Below are positions 21,284 to 32,800 of a DNA stretch of 64,000 nt, piece after piece. How positions within the stretch are numbered: the first letter of the stretch is position 1; each line of letters opens with the position of its first letter. The stretch comes from Trachythela sp. YZ-2020. Taxonomy: Eukaryota; Cnidaria; Anthozoa; Malacalcyonacea; Clavulariidae. The position numbers and the translations under genes were made by a program. The stretch lies in NCBI GenBank assembly GCA_016169945.1, contig JADLSH010000369.1:5846001-5910000 (forward strand), read 5' to 3'. The notes beneath the pieces were generated by a model, which saw only the letters and a program-made list of their open reading frames with translations, was not told the origin of the DNA and did no database searches.

Positions 21284-22497
21284 CTATTTATACTTGCAAG
21301 ACTAATTATTTACATACCAATGGTCTTACATATTTTAAGTTAAAATGTTAAAAATTATATGCTAATTTGAATACTAAAAACTGACAAAAAAATAATTAAA
21401 TATTAATAGTTCTCCCTATACAACCATTCAAATGGGTATTGGCTGCAGATTGTTTTTGTATTTCTAAAGCTTCAATGCATCTACGCTCGTGTGCATTTCT
21501 AATGTTTGCATGTAAAATACTCCAGTTGATTGCAGAGTGGTCAATTGTTTCATTGTGGGTCTTCAAATGGACATACACAGTTTGTTTGTCCATTTTGATA
21601 TGCTCTTTGATTCGCGAACCTATTGTTCGACTGGTTTCCCCCAATGTACATGTATGTCATTCCACAGTGCGAACAAATTATTTGGTACACAACATTCTTG
21701 ATAAGACAACGATTTTGGTAGCTGATATACATGTCATACAATTATCTGAACAATTTTGTTTGTCTCTTGGTGGAACAAACACTCTAGACGATGGTTTACC
21801 ATTCATAAAATGTATTTTGATTTTGGTGAGTCCAGATCGACGGATGACAGCTAGTGCGCGTCGTTTGATTTGCTCGTTAATGAACGGGAGTTTCAGGTAG
21901 ATGTACCTTTGCTCATCATCTTTACGTGGTTTGTTACGTAGCGTGTATCTAATAACAGATTTTACAAATCTCTTAGGGTATCCATTGCAAACAAATAGAT
22001 CGGTTATTTTTTGTAAAGATTCCCTTTGCGATGCAATGTTGGTTGAACGGGATACAGCTCTTCTTATTTCTCCGACTAATATCGATCGCTTGAATCCAAC
22101 CGAACCATGGCTGTCCCAAGGAGTAATGCATCTACTATGGATCGGTTTTGTATACAGTTTTGTGGAAAATGTTTTGGTTGCGGGATTGAAGGACACTAGA
22201 GTATCTAAATATGGTAATTCCTTGTTGTTGTTAGGTAGTTCGATAGTAAATTTAATGGCATCATTTAAATTGTTAGACAATGTTAACAGGCGCTCTCCGG
22301 AGATTTGTCGTGATAACAACAATACAAAATAGTCATCAATAAATCTCTTGAGACGAATGTTTCCTTCTGCTTTATCGACCATCATTAGATCAAGTTCGTT
22401 CATATAAATTATAGCTAGCGAAGGGGCTAAATTTTTTCCCATTGCCAAACCCGATTTTTGTTTGTAGCCGTTACCATCTATCAAAACACTATCATTC
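21284..22497 (-). pseudogene. Penelope-like element: reverse transcriptase plus GIY-YIG endonuclease
   Basis: On the minus strand a 268-residue frame (22484-21678) holds the back half of a Penelope-type reverse transcriptase: KSGLAMGKNLAPSLAIIYMN, then the catalytic RFIDDYFVLL, then LPYLDTLV. It leads into a linker with CSDNCMTC-like cysteines. After a frameshift near 21650-21720 the GIY-YIG nuclease follows (VYQIICSHCG, IGETSRTIGSRIKEH, HLKTHNETIDHSAINWSIL, ERRCIEALEIQ). The N-terminal RT fingers are missing: the copy is 5' truncated at a GATA repeat at 22497. A ~110-bp AT-rich 3' UTR ends at 21284. Penelope elements act by target-primed copying with this nuclease. This copy is inactive. Confidence 0.9.
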
Positions 22498-22862
22498 AGA
22501 TAGATAGATAGATAGTTTAATTAATCCAAGTTACATTGCAGTTAAGACTGAATTGCGTAACTTTACAAGTAATAGATTGGTAGTGTATAATTACATAAAA
22601 ATTACCTACTATAAAAACGTTAACTTAAACTATGTACGATATGTATAAACTTCATAAAACTTCATCAACAAGCATAAGCGAAGAAGCGTTACAAAATCTT
22701 CGTTGTATGTCCATTTGAAGACCCACAATGAAACAATTGACCACTCTGCAATCAACTGGAGTATTTTACATGGAGACATTAGAAATGCACACGAGCGTAG
22801 ATGCATTGAAGCTTTAGAAATACAAAAACAATCTGCAGCCAATACCATTATGAATGGTTGTA

Positions 22863-23014
22863 CAGGGTGAGTCAGAAAAAAGTGATGCCTTTGAAATTAA
22901 ATACAATAGGGTACAATAGATTTTTTGAAAGAAAATGCAAATATGAAGTTCAATTTCAAAAGGTTCACTATTGTATTAAATTTCAAAGGCATCACTTTTT
23001 TCTGACTCACCCTG
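22863..23014. mobile_element. 152-bp TA-flanked MITE (mariner-like) with known empty site
   Basis: Ends CAGGGTGAGTCAGAAAAAAG and its complement flank a short centre, with TA on both sides. The other Penelope copy reads GGTTGTATAGGGAG at this point (near 21410-21425, reversed), exactly the site before insertion. The TA duplication and CAGGG ends fit Tc1/mariner-type MITEs. Confidence 0.88.
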
Positions 23015-23176
23015 TATAGGGAGAACTATTAATATTTAATTATTTTTTTGTCAGCTTTTAGTATTCAAATTAGCATATAATTTTTAACATTTTAACTTAA
23101 AATATGTAAGATCCATTGGTATGTAAATAATTAGTCTTGCAAGTATAAATAGGGCGTAAGCATTGTTATAAGTTAT

Positions 23177-23215
23177 TCCTACTGAAGAAGCCTTAATCGG
23201 CGAAACGTTTAGGAT
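23177..23215 (+). ncRNA. Hammerhead-like motif at the Penelope 3' end
   Basis: 5' to 3': helix I TCCTA; core CTGAAGA; an extra A; helix II GCC-TTAATC-GGC; GAAA; C-G pair with no loop; TT; helix I return TAGGA, complementary to TCCTA. This matches the very short helix III form reported for Penelope-like elements, which would need a dimer to fold. The extra A before helix II and the weak 3-bp helix II make activity uncertain. A degraded look-alike (CTGAAGAAGTTTTAATC) follows at 23246. Confidence 0.65.
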
Positions 23216-23314
23216 ATATTAAACTATCGTTTTTAATATTTTATGTCTGAAGAAGTTTTAATCTTTGTTTTATATTCATTCGTCATCCAGACATGGTGCC
23301 TTTAACTATTTCAT

Positions 23315-23446
23315 ATTATATATAGTCAAATCTGCAGACATGCATGTTTCGCCGTTCAACGGCTCGTCAGTGCAGCTTGTAACGCAGTCTAGATGCGAGT
23401 GACTTCGTATTTATACACCATACTCTTGCCCTCACCAAGCGCATAT
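23315..23446 (-). repeat. Isolated partial retrozyme-like unit with hammerhead
   Basis: From TATATATAGTCAAATCTGCAG to CCCTCACCAAGCGCAT, about half a unit identical or nearly so to the array at 20.3 kb, ending in a TA repeat. It lies just beyond the second Penelope fragment, so retrozyme units bracket the Penelope pair. Confidence 0.8.
23332..23375 (-). ncRNA. Hammerhead ribozyme motif, isolated unit
   Basis: The same 44 bases as in the array, all conserved core positions intact. Confidence 0.82.
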
Positions 23447-23688
23447 ATATAATTTAAGGTATAACATTCAATCATCTGATTAAATTTTAACACTAAAGAC
23501 CTAATCATTTAGTGGCTTCAAATTGAAACTTTATCCAGTAGGCTTAATCGTTGAATGAAACAATATAACGGTATATATTACAATAACCAGTTGGATTACT
23601 TGATTAATTCACACAAATTTAATATTAATTTCAATTGTTGTTATCTTTTACTATATATAGCTATATAGATGCATTGTATTATTTTAGG

Positions 23689-23743
23689 ATGAGATTGTTT
23701 TTGGCACTCCTGATTTTCAGCTTTGTTGACAAGGTTTATGGAG
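23689..23743 (+). CDS. Host gene 1, exon 1: signal peptide
   Basis: ATG at 23689 opens MRLFLALLIFSFVDKVYG, a signal peptide with a hydrophobic core (LFLALLIFSF). The exon ends in GAG followed by a GTATGT donor (intron phase 1). Joined to exon 2 the sequence continues D-LCEVP, so cleavage near VYG is likely and the product enters the secretory pathway. I chose this ATG because it starts the signal peptide directly; an upstream in-frame ATG at 23635 would bury it. The promoter is not identifiable. Confidence 0.75.
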
Positions 23744-24931
23744 GTATGTCCAGTATAGATGTCATTTACTGGGTGCTAAAGATTGATGTTCCATCCTGTA
23801 GTATAGTTTGTATCAAATAGAAGCAGATACTATAGTTGATTCACAAAGTTGTCAGGACACAAGCGGCGAATAGTGCGCTATAGGACGTCTATGTATCTCG
23901 TTCTCTGAGTTCTGTGTGCATTGTTCCACTCATGTAACATCATATTCCACGATTATACGTCTAATATGAAAAGTTTGATATATAAGTTTGATATGAAAAA
24001 TAATATCACACGTATGAATGACGTCATGCTAAACACGACCAACGGTATCGCCTTCGGGCGTTCGCAGACTTATAAGGGATGCAAAATTTATAAGTAAGGA
24101 CGAAAAAGAAATCAAAACAGCGACAAAAACAGCTTTTTTGACCTATATATTTGAAAGAAAGGGGCACACTTTTCCACATTATTTTGAAGAATTTAACCCA
24201 CAATCCATTTTCGTATACACGTTGAATTTGATGTCCATTGATAATTTTTCGATCCCGCACAAGACTTAACCAGTGGACGTAATTTAATTGTTGTCAAGAT
24301 CCAATAATCTTGCATTTTGCTTTTTCGCTGTTTAGTGTCAATTTGTTCGCTGACAACCAATTTTGAACATTATATTAGATCAATGTTAAGTTTGTATTCA
24401 ATATCTATGAATAAATGCCCTTGAAATGACAAAGTTGTGTCATCTTTGTATTTGAGAATGTCTCACGACTATTTTAGTTTCTCCAACTACCTGCAGTGCA
24501 ATTCATTGTTGTATAACTTGGATGGATGGTTTGAACCGGTAGTAAAAAGTAGATGACATTCGTAAGCATCACCGTTTCTATAGGCTCAAGAACTTTTTCT
24601 CTATTTTTGCCTCGTGGGCCACTTTTTCGTTAATACCACATTATGATGTCTACTGTGTATCTATAACTGAACAGACAACGGCAAAAAGTTATTTATTTGT
24701 TTAATAGATACACAGATGACGTCATAACGTAGTAAGAACTTCTTTTTCTTCTGATATTATTAGTTTCTCGGCATTCGATACTTAGGGCCAGTTTCTATGG
24801 AGGCAAGTTGACGAGAACAGTGTAGATATTGAAAGTGCTATCCAGTTTACATAAATTAATACAATTCCACAGTACTGTGATTGACTGTGTAATTATCAAG
24901 TGACTACAAAATTAAATCGTTTTTTCTTCAG
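23744..24931. other. Gene 1 intron 1, with a small hairpin MITE
   Basis: At 24641-24730, TTATGATGTCTACTGTGTAT faces a diverged complement (ATAGATACACAGATGACGTC), an imperfect MITE-like hairpin. Nothing else is supportable. Confidence 0.5.
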
Positions 24932-25322
24932 ATCTTTGTGAAGTACCCATTGTTTATTACGCCAGCGATTCTGAGATCTACTCTTACAACACCTTGGCTG
25001 ACAATGCCTCGTCAAGCAGGATCGTGGATTCTTCTAACAGTCAACTGGTCTACGACAAACATAATCGTCAAATTTTGGTTTATAACTCTAGCAATGCTAT
25101 ATACAGTGTAAGTTTGGATGGTTCAGCAGTCGAAACCTTGGCAACAAATGAAAAGTATATTCGACGGTTTGCCTATGATGGTCGTCGCAATATTATATAT
25201 TATCTTCATGATGCAACCGAGACTATTCGTATGTTAAATCTGACAAGTATGAAAGATGTTAAGGTTGATGTTCTGGCTCATATTTTCAACATAAAAGGTC
25301 TTGATATTGATATATTAAACGA
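24932..25322 (+). CDS. Host gene 1, exon 2: beta-propeller-like region
   Basis: Acceptor TTTTTTCTTCAG, donor GTAAGT, 391 nt, frame continuous with exon 1. The protein shows repeats like LDL-receptor class B (YWTD) blades: QILVYNSSNAIYSVSLDGSA, then YIRRFAYDGRRNIIYYLHDA, each with the 'I-Y-x-x-x-L-D-G' then 'F-A-Y-D-x-x-x-x-x-I-Y-Y' pattern. The YWTD signature itself is degenerate. An extracellular ligand-binding propeller is the likely role. Confidence 0.75.
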
Positions 25323-26343
25323 GTAAGTGAACAAGCGTGATGTAATGAAAGCACGGGTGGGAAATACAGTTGGCGCGCTACCTCTTAGCGTTTAGGTCAG
25401 TCTTCTTTTGAAGGACATTGGTTCGGTATTGTTACTTTATGGGATACTACCTTGTTGTGATTTGATGTGCTTGGAAACTCGTGTTTTTGGCATCGAGGGG
25501 TTTTCTCCGGGTATACCTTGTTTTCTCACTTACCAAGAACTAACGATACCAGAAACGTGATCAGACACCACGTTTGAGCTGCATGCTTCGCAATTGAGCT
25601 CTCACAGTCTCATCTCCCCCTCCTTCTCCCTCCACCTAAACCCCTTCACCCAATAAAGAGCAGCTGCATAGACACGGCTGTATTGCTATAGTTATTGTAA
25701 GCAATACGAGGTAAATCTTTCAGCTGCCCACTGATATCGATTAGAATAATATATAATGCACTGCACAATGCAAGATTTTTTCGCGGCATTTTTTTCGCTA
25801 AAACTAATAGTACGAGGTGTTTGTAGATGGAATACTCGAATGAAAATTTATATACATTTGTATATAAATATATATAAATTTTCGTTCGAGTATTCCATCT
25901 ACAAACACTTCCTACTACACAATACACACTCCTATCAAAAAGCTTGATTTCACAAACCTAAATGGCAGATTGATAAATTTTCCGCCAGGAAATTTACATT
26001 GTTGAAATTTTCATGCTACTGTTCCGCAAATAGAACATGCAGATTTATAAGGGATGCATGCATAATCGCGTACACTGGACAAACCACTCGATAGCGCTGC
26101 AAGTAGGGATTGGTATGCTTCATGCAGATTGGATGGGTTCAAGTCCACTGTACAAAGGATATGGTTGAGATTGGGATAGACACTGGTGTTAGGGTTAAGA
26201 TTGTCTCGCGTTCCATTCACAAGTTTTATACGACTCGAAAATAATGAACACATTTTAAGAATACTTAGAAACTCGATATGCCAACAGTATACCGGATACA
26301 TTCATAATGCAACCATCAAATAAATCTTTTACCTTTATTTTAG
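25323..26343. other. Gene 1 intron 2, with a foldback element
   Basis: At 25810-25915, GTAGATGGAATACTCGAATG faces CGTTCGAGTATTCCATCTAC across a TATA-rich loop, with partial extension into the flanks. The same arms occur at 36.3-36.85 kb. No coding content seen. Confidence 0.6.
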
Positions 26344-26717
26344 CTATCTTGTTATTGTCACTACATCTCATTTATCGCTTGTCCTTTACGACCTTGGTCA
26401 AAACTCATCAGTTCGTGTCATCAGTTATGATGGTGGTTTTGGGCAATCACTCTATGTCTTTGAAGATGGAACAATATACTGGATCATCTACGATACAGTT
26501 ACTAACTCCTTTAGAGTTTTGTCCACATCGTTGCCTGGTGTAACAACAGAACTAGGTATCAGCTACGAGGTAGAAATTATGGTAGTGGTAGACAGACTGT
26601 ATCTTTATATTTTGGAAAAAGACGACAACCAACTTAATATTTATTTGAAAAGAACCTTACAGAAAGTTCGGGAACCGTTGTTAGAACCTACTGACCGAGA
26701 GTTAATCATTGCCTTTG
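26344..26717 (+). CDS. Host gene 1, exon 3: rest of the beta-propeller-like region
   Basis: Acceptor TTTATTTTAG, donor GTGAGT, 374 nt, in frame with exon 2 (phase 2 in, phase 1 out). Further blade-like strands: LVIVTTSHLSLVLYDLG, SLYVFEDGTIYWIIYD (closest to a YWTD turn), then RLYLYILEKDDNQLNIY. The exon runs directly into the first EGF exon, the usual order in LDLR-type propeller-EGF proteins. Confidence 0.75.
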
Positions 26718-27200
26718 GTGAGTATTTCATATGAATACAGAATAGATAATGTCAAGTCGCGTATTTGAAAACTCTGAATGTACGAATTAGCAGAAATTAT
26801 GTGTTTACGTGGCATCTGTATACTGAACTCCTACCCATGGCCAGTCCTGGAACATGTTTGAAAAAATATTGACGCATGATGGGAACGACGAAGGGCATCT
26901 GCCATCTACCTGTGTAAATTCTACCGACGAAGTGCATCTACCTGTGTAAATTCTATTGTTTGCAGGGAGGCCAGTGTTAACGTCATAATTATGAATTAGA
27001 ATATTCTTAATTTTGATTGGCTAAGAGTAGTGCAATTCTAATAAATCATAAATAAAATTACAGTATGGGATATATTGTGTTACACATTTAACAGGGCGAC
27101 TTTCTTCCAAGAAGTCAGCATTTACAAAAAACTTCTCGAAAACCAATTAGTATATTACATCTCAAACCATACTATTTTCACTTTTCATCTTAATTCCTAG

Positions 27201-27320
27201 ATGTTGACGAATGTTGCTTCAAGAACACATGTCACATGAACGCCACATGCTCCAACACACCTGGAAGCTTCATCTGCACTTGCAATGAAGGTTTTGAGGC
27301 GAATGGAGATGATTGCGATG
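27201..27320 (+). CDS. Host gene 1, exon 4: calcium-binding EGF domain A
   Basis: Phase 1-1 exon of 120 nt between ATTCCTAG and GTATGT. Reads D-VDECCFKNTCHMNATCSN then PGSFICTCNEGFEANGDDC. DVDEC plus the later N and aromatic residue (GSFIC) form the calcium-binding EGF pattern. It has seven cysteines, one more than normal: the residue after the first Cys is also Cys, whereas its duplicate A' has Arg there. An odd cysteine could disturb folding or form an intermolecular bond. Confidence 0.85.
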
Positions 27321-27903
27321 GTATGTATGTTCGCAGTCTTCCTTTATGGGTAATTAAAAGACTTAAAATCCTCGGAATGTTTCTTAAAATCCCTTAGATG
27401 TGAAGAATTAAAAGGTTGATGGATAAATATAATTATGTGAGAAAGGTGCAACATTTGTAGTAAAATGTTCAAAATTACTGGGCTTAATCTGATATCGAGA
27501 GTGGTATTTTGTTATACTGAAATCGTAAATTGTGACCTTCCATGGGAAAACATACCTTAACGCTTTTGAAAAACGTGCTAAAAATTCGTTCGTTATCCGT
27601 TCGTTAGGCGTTCAGGCGCTTCAGCGTTTCGTTAAAACGATTTTGGAGAACGTTCATAATTCCTAACGGCCCGTTGAAACGCATGGAAAAAAACGTATGA
27701 AAAATGTTTCAAAACCGTTCAAACATTTGGATTTCGTTCGAGCGATATTGGATTTCGTTCAAACAAACACTAAGTTCACCAACCTTTTGCAATGTTAGAA
27801 TCTTATAGGATAAGCATAGAAAGTGTTGCAGAGAAATACTCCTAGAAAGCGATTCACGCCTGCTCCTTAATACAATTTGTGTAAAAGGAAATTGGGTGTT
27901 TAT

Positions 27904-29882
27904 TATGGCGTCATATTACCGCCAATATTCATGATTGTCATCGTTCAACATGTTTCCGACATTGAAGTTATTTCGGACATTGAAGTTGTTTATTATTCAA
28001 CATATTTTCGACATTGAAGTTAAATCAGACATTGAACATGTATATTATCCAACACATTTTCGACATTGAAGTTAAATCGGACATTGAACGTACCGATTAT
28101 TCAGCACTCATCAGAAGTTGAACGTTCGAAATATGTTGAAAATTAATCAACACATGAATATGAGAAGTTGAATATTGGCGGCGATAGACCATAGCGTGAA
28201 ATGTCCGCCAATATTAATTAACATAATTAACATCACCCCCCGGTACAGACACAAAGAAAAATATCAGATTCGCCGTGTTAGTTTTAAACCAAGGTATAGT
28301 GCGAGTCCGTTTCTGTATGCGTACCTAAATAGGGAATTGTTTATAAAGTAACAGTAACATGGGCTTAAATAGAATTTATGAAGTCTAAAACTAAATATAA
28401 GAACCACACGAGCAAGACTAACTAGTATAACTTCAGTCGGAACCAAAGAACTTACGCCAAAGAAGCTAACTAGAAGGTTGTTAACTGGAAACGATCGAAC
28501 TTAATAGATGGTCAGGGCCCTGGGGATCGTCAGAAATCTTTTTATTTTTGAGCTTCTGGAGCTCAAAAATCTTGACTTTTCAGACACAAATTTCGATATA
28601 TTCCATATAGAGAGACCGTGAATATTAGGTACAAAAGTAATGCTTGCAGCATAGTTATGAGAATCTGTACTCTTCTTTGCTTATAATATAATACTTATTT
28701 TTGTATATTAAAGAAAAATTTATCACGGCACAAATTGTTTATCACTGCACCTTAAAATAATCCCTGGGGTAAAGCAGCGAATATATTGTCTCGTAATAGG
28801 CAAAGTGACTGTCAGTGTTTATCCATTGTTTATCATATTGGTATGATTAATGGCAACTGGGGTTGTAACCCTAACCGTGTTTCAAACCTACTTCTTGAAT
28901 GTTTGAAACTGCATTTTCTAACTCGGATAAGCAATTAAGCACTCTCAAACAAACCTATTCCAACTCAACTCAACCCAACCCAACCCAACCCAACCCAACC
29001 CAACCCAACCCAACCCAACCCAACCCAACCCAACCCAACCCAACCCAACCCAACCCAACCCAACCCAACCCAACCCAACCCGAAAGCGAAACGCAATTCA
29101 AACAATTAAAAGTATATAGCTCTCATGGAAATCAGCTCGCGTCGTGCCTTCATTCAAATCATTATCGCTAATAGCCCAATTTAAATTTCTTGGTCAAGCA
29201 AGATGCTCCTACAAACCTCGATAATGCGGTCACAAAAGATAACTCCTAAGTCTTTCAACGACAATGGTAATGACTTAAGTCGCCATATACAATATTTAAT
29301 TAATTGCAAAAATACACGTATTATGAGGAGTCTAATTTCAAAATAAGCTTTATAGTTTCCATTTTGGTCTTCCTCCTCACCAAGTTGTTGTTTTTTATTT
29401 CAAATGCACGGTACCGTGGACTAAAGTTACGTCTTGGTCCTGTCGTTTTCTATTTTTATAAGGTACGCATACAGAAACGGACTCGCACTATACCTTGGTT
29501 TGAAACTAACACGGCGAATCTGATATTTTTCTTTGTGTCTGTACCGGGGGGTGATGTGAATTATGTTAATTAATATTGGCGGACATTTCACGCTATGGTC
29601 TATCGCCGCCAATATTCAACTTCTCATATTCATGTGTTGATTAATTTTCAACATATTTCGAACGTTCAACTTCTGATGAGTGCTGAATAATCGGTACGTT
29701 CAATGCCCGATTTAACTTCAATGTCGAAAATGTGTTGGATATATACATGTTCAATGTCCGATTTAACTTCAATGTCGAAAATATGTTGAATAATAAACAA
29801 CTTCAATTTCCGAAATAACTTCAATGTCGGAAACATGTTGAATGATGACAATCATGAATATTGGCGGTAATATGACGCCATA
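27904..29882. mobile_element. 1.98-kb foldback element with GTTTAT duplication
   Basis: Arms of about 430 bp (27904-28330 and 29458-29882) are inverted copies beginning TATGGCGTCATATTACCGCC. GTTTAT flanks both ends (27898-27903, 29883-29888). The arms hold tandem words of the form CGACATTGAAGTTAAATCGG. The centre carries an (AACCC)n run and no transposase. Confidence 0.85.
28966..29081 (+). repeat. (AACCC)n microsatellite
   Basis: About 23 perfect copies of a 5-bp unit in the loop of the foldback element. Frames through it only encode repeated Thr-Gln-Pro-Asn and are not genes. Confidence 0.95.
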
Positions 29883-29889
29883 GTTTATA

Positions 29890-32800
29890 GGCTACTCGAA
29901 TCTTCTTCCGTGCGCTTGTCGATTCTGTCTTAGCGTGAACTACATGAAATGCTATTATTATTTTTGCCGAAATGCAATTATTTCAAGCATAACGTAAAAA
30001 AGTTTCTTTTAAAAATCTACCAATCGTTTTTGAACAGCCGGTTCAGAGGGTGCAATGATGGAAAGCGGTGCCTAAACAATTCTGTAGAGTTTCATAAAGT
30101 TCAACTGTATTGCCAGATACTTTGGCAAGGTGCTAATGAACTTACATTGTCGGAAATCCGTATATCAACAGACAACACCTAACTAAATTGAGTAATTTTG
30201 CATGGCATATGCATGCAGTTTAAATTCTACATACTGTATTTAGTCTAAGTCCGGAGCCGGAGCAACAAGATCTACTGTATACCTGTGCAGACAGGAATGC
30301 CAGCAGATTACAACACTTGTTCTGCACATGCTTGCATTGTAGCTTGCGCAGTATAACGGGCCAATATTATGCTGCTTAATTGAGCTTACAAACAGGTCTG
30401 TGTATTATGAAAGTCTGCAATGTACAAATATTTTTTGATATTATATTCGCGAAATATGACGAGAACTGAATTAATTAGCATGCCTAACAAGATAGCCGAC
30501 ACATATGACATATACATCATCATCATAACTTGCTAGATTAACCACCACAAACGAACGCAGTCACAAGATACACGTTCCTTTCAATGATATTTATAAAATC
30601 CGTGTGTTTTGTGTGTACAAGTAAAACGAACTTTAAAACAGTTCATATTTGCACTCACGCAAGTGCCCTTACACTGCAACGTTATTTTACTATACTTAAT
30701 AGCATAATGGGGTTTGTATATGTCTCTCCATTAATATAGGATTGACACCCAGGACTGACCCCCGTTGGTTTTGACGTCATATACATGCATGCTGTAGTTG
30801 TCACCACTGTAAAGTAAATCAATGCGTGCCTTCGGCTTAATTCGAGGCAAATTAATCTACTATATGGCCTACTGTACATTAGATATATGGTAAATATATG
30901 GTAATGTGGTTTAATACCGCCGAATATTTAGTATGCACCAATTCAAGCGCGGACGTTCATATACATGTTATATATTGTCGGTATAACATACGTGGTGAAT
31001 CGAAGTACGAGAAAAAAAATCTGGCGAGTCATTGTAAAATTGCATATATATGGTAAGTTCAGTTGAATATGTTTTACCAATTTAGCATACTTTACAGCCA
31101 GCTAACTATATGTACAGCAGTAAATAAGTGTCCAAGGTCTGAAGGTCGATTTTACATGTACTTTGCTCATCACTCATCAGGCAAGTTTAATGAATAACGA
31201 CTCGAAAATAAATAAATGTACTCCTATGAACCTCATGACCATAAAATTAACATTTCTGCGTTTAGTTAACTTAATCTAGCCCCCTATAAATCCACCGATT
31301 GTATTAGTATCTTTGGTGTGCACGATTTAAAACCTGCTTTAGTTTAAATATATGCTGGCTGAAAACCAAATTGGCGTTACATGACATGCCTTTTTGATAT
31401 AGTAGATACAGAACATGTTAACTAATTACTGTAGTTATCTATTATAGAAAGGTTTATCTAATGCAGTACTGGTATATAACTCGCTTTAGATTGCTTATTA
31501 TGACAAGAGGAAATTGATGTATCGTTCAGATGGACGTGAATAAACACTGATCAGTTGAAAGGTTGCCAGACCTTCAAAGTGGCTTGGCATGAGGTTTGCG
31601 TAGTTTAGCTTGGTGGTCACATAACTGGGATAATTTAAATAGGGTGCATTTACCCACACTCAAACAACAATTGCTTACCAAGTTTATAAAAACATTTTGA
31701 ATGAATTTGTGTGTAGATGCAACCTCAAAATTGCAAGGATAATAATAGGCAGGACAAGCATAAAAGATTTTGCCAGACACATGTCATTGTGTTATGTTGT
31801 TATGTTATGCTTACTTGACAATGTGGATGTCTGGGGAAGTCTTGCTTGAATTATCGTAGGTAGGCAGGAGGCACAAATTGTGTCACAAGTTGATGTCTCG
31901 AAGTGAATGAGGATCACTCTTTTGTTATATTGGTGAGTATAAACTCCCCTGTGCATGGGTTTGGGACTGTCGTTTCTATATGGGCGGCTGGAGTGTACCT
32001 TCGAACCGCTGTTTCTATATGGGCAGTTTGCTATTGCTATATGCCTTAGTAAAAAAAACTGTGCTCTATTGCTGCCAGGGTCGAGTATTAGGTTGCTTTT
32101 CAGGGTGGAAATCCGGACATTCGGAATTGCGGAACGCCGGACATTCGAATTTAAGTTGCGGAACGCCGGACGTTAACTAACGAAAATTTACCATTTATGC
32201 CAGGTCTTAGACATGGCATAATTGGTTTCCTTTTCAGGGTACTATAGCTAGCGCAGGTAGCTTAGAAACATTTAGACAGTTGACATTGTATGCTATTTTC
32301 TATCATTAATTTCTGTGTAGATGCTCTAGTATGGAGGGAAATAAAATATTTCCTGATGAAATTCTTAGAGATACATTAGTGACCACCAAGAACTTAGTTA
32401 ATTAATAACATGTATTGATCTAGAGTTAATAATTTGCGGTTGGGGACCGGCGTAAGGTGATGTCGTTAAAATAGTGTCATTTAAATGCAGTTTTCTGGAA
32501 CTACCGTATATGCAGCTTTATAGGATGTGCCGGGTTTTTTGTAGATTAACCTCGGCCTTTGTGTGGTTTTGGACACCTTAATTACGCTCCCTCACTAAAA
32601 CTGTAAAATTACTTCACCTAATTATTCCTACACCGAAAGTTGGTGAGGAACCTGTGATTAGGTGAAATTTAAAAACGGATAACAAAAAAAAATGCTGTTC
32701 AAACAGCATAACACTTGTATATGTGGTCGTGTGCTCGCAAAATGAGAGCATATAACTGCAGTGTAGGAAAAAATATGGCAACAAAAATGGCGACCTTGGA

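Larger units (their letters stand above)
22704..23240 (+). pseudogene. Second Penelope-like fragment, 3' end, inverted to the first
   Basis: The plus strand repeats the last part of the GIY-YIG domain (HLKTHNETIDHSAINWSILH, ERRCIEALEIQKQSAANT) and the whole 3' UTR (GAACTATTAATATTTAATTA to AAGTATAAATAGGGCGTAAG). It extends past the point where the first copy is cut, and so keeps the terminal hammerhead-like motif. A MITE sits inside it at 22863-23014. Confidence 0.85.

Noticed and set aside
28966..29081. Telomere-like repeat
   Set aside because: The unit AACCC is not the animal telomere repeat TTAGGG/CCCTAA and sits in the loop of a transposon.
28899..29171. Protein-coding frame of repeated Thr-Gln-Pro-Asn
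   Set aside because: It is only translation of an (AACCC)n microsatellite.
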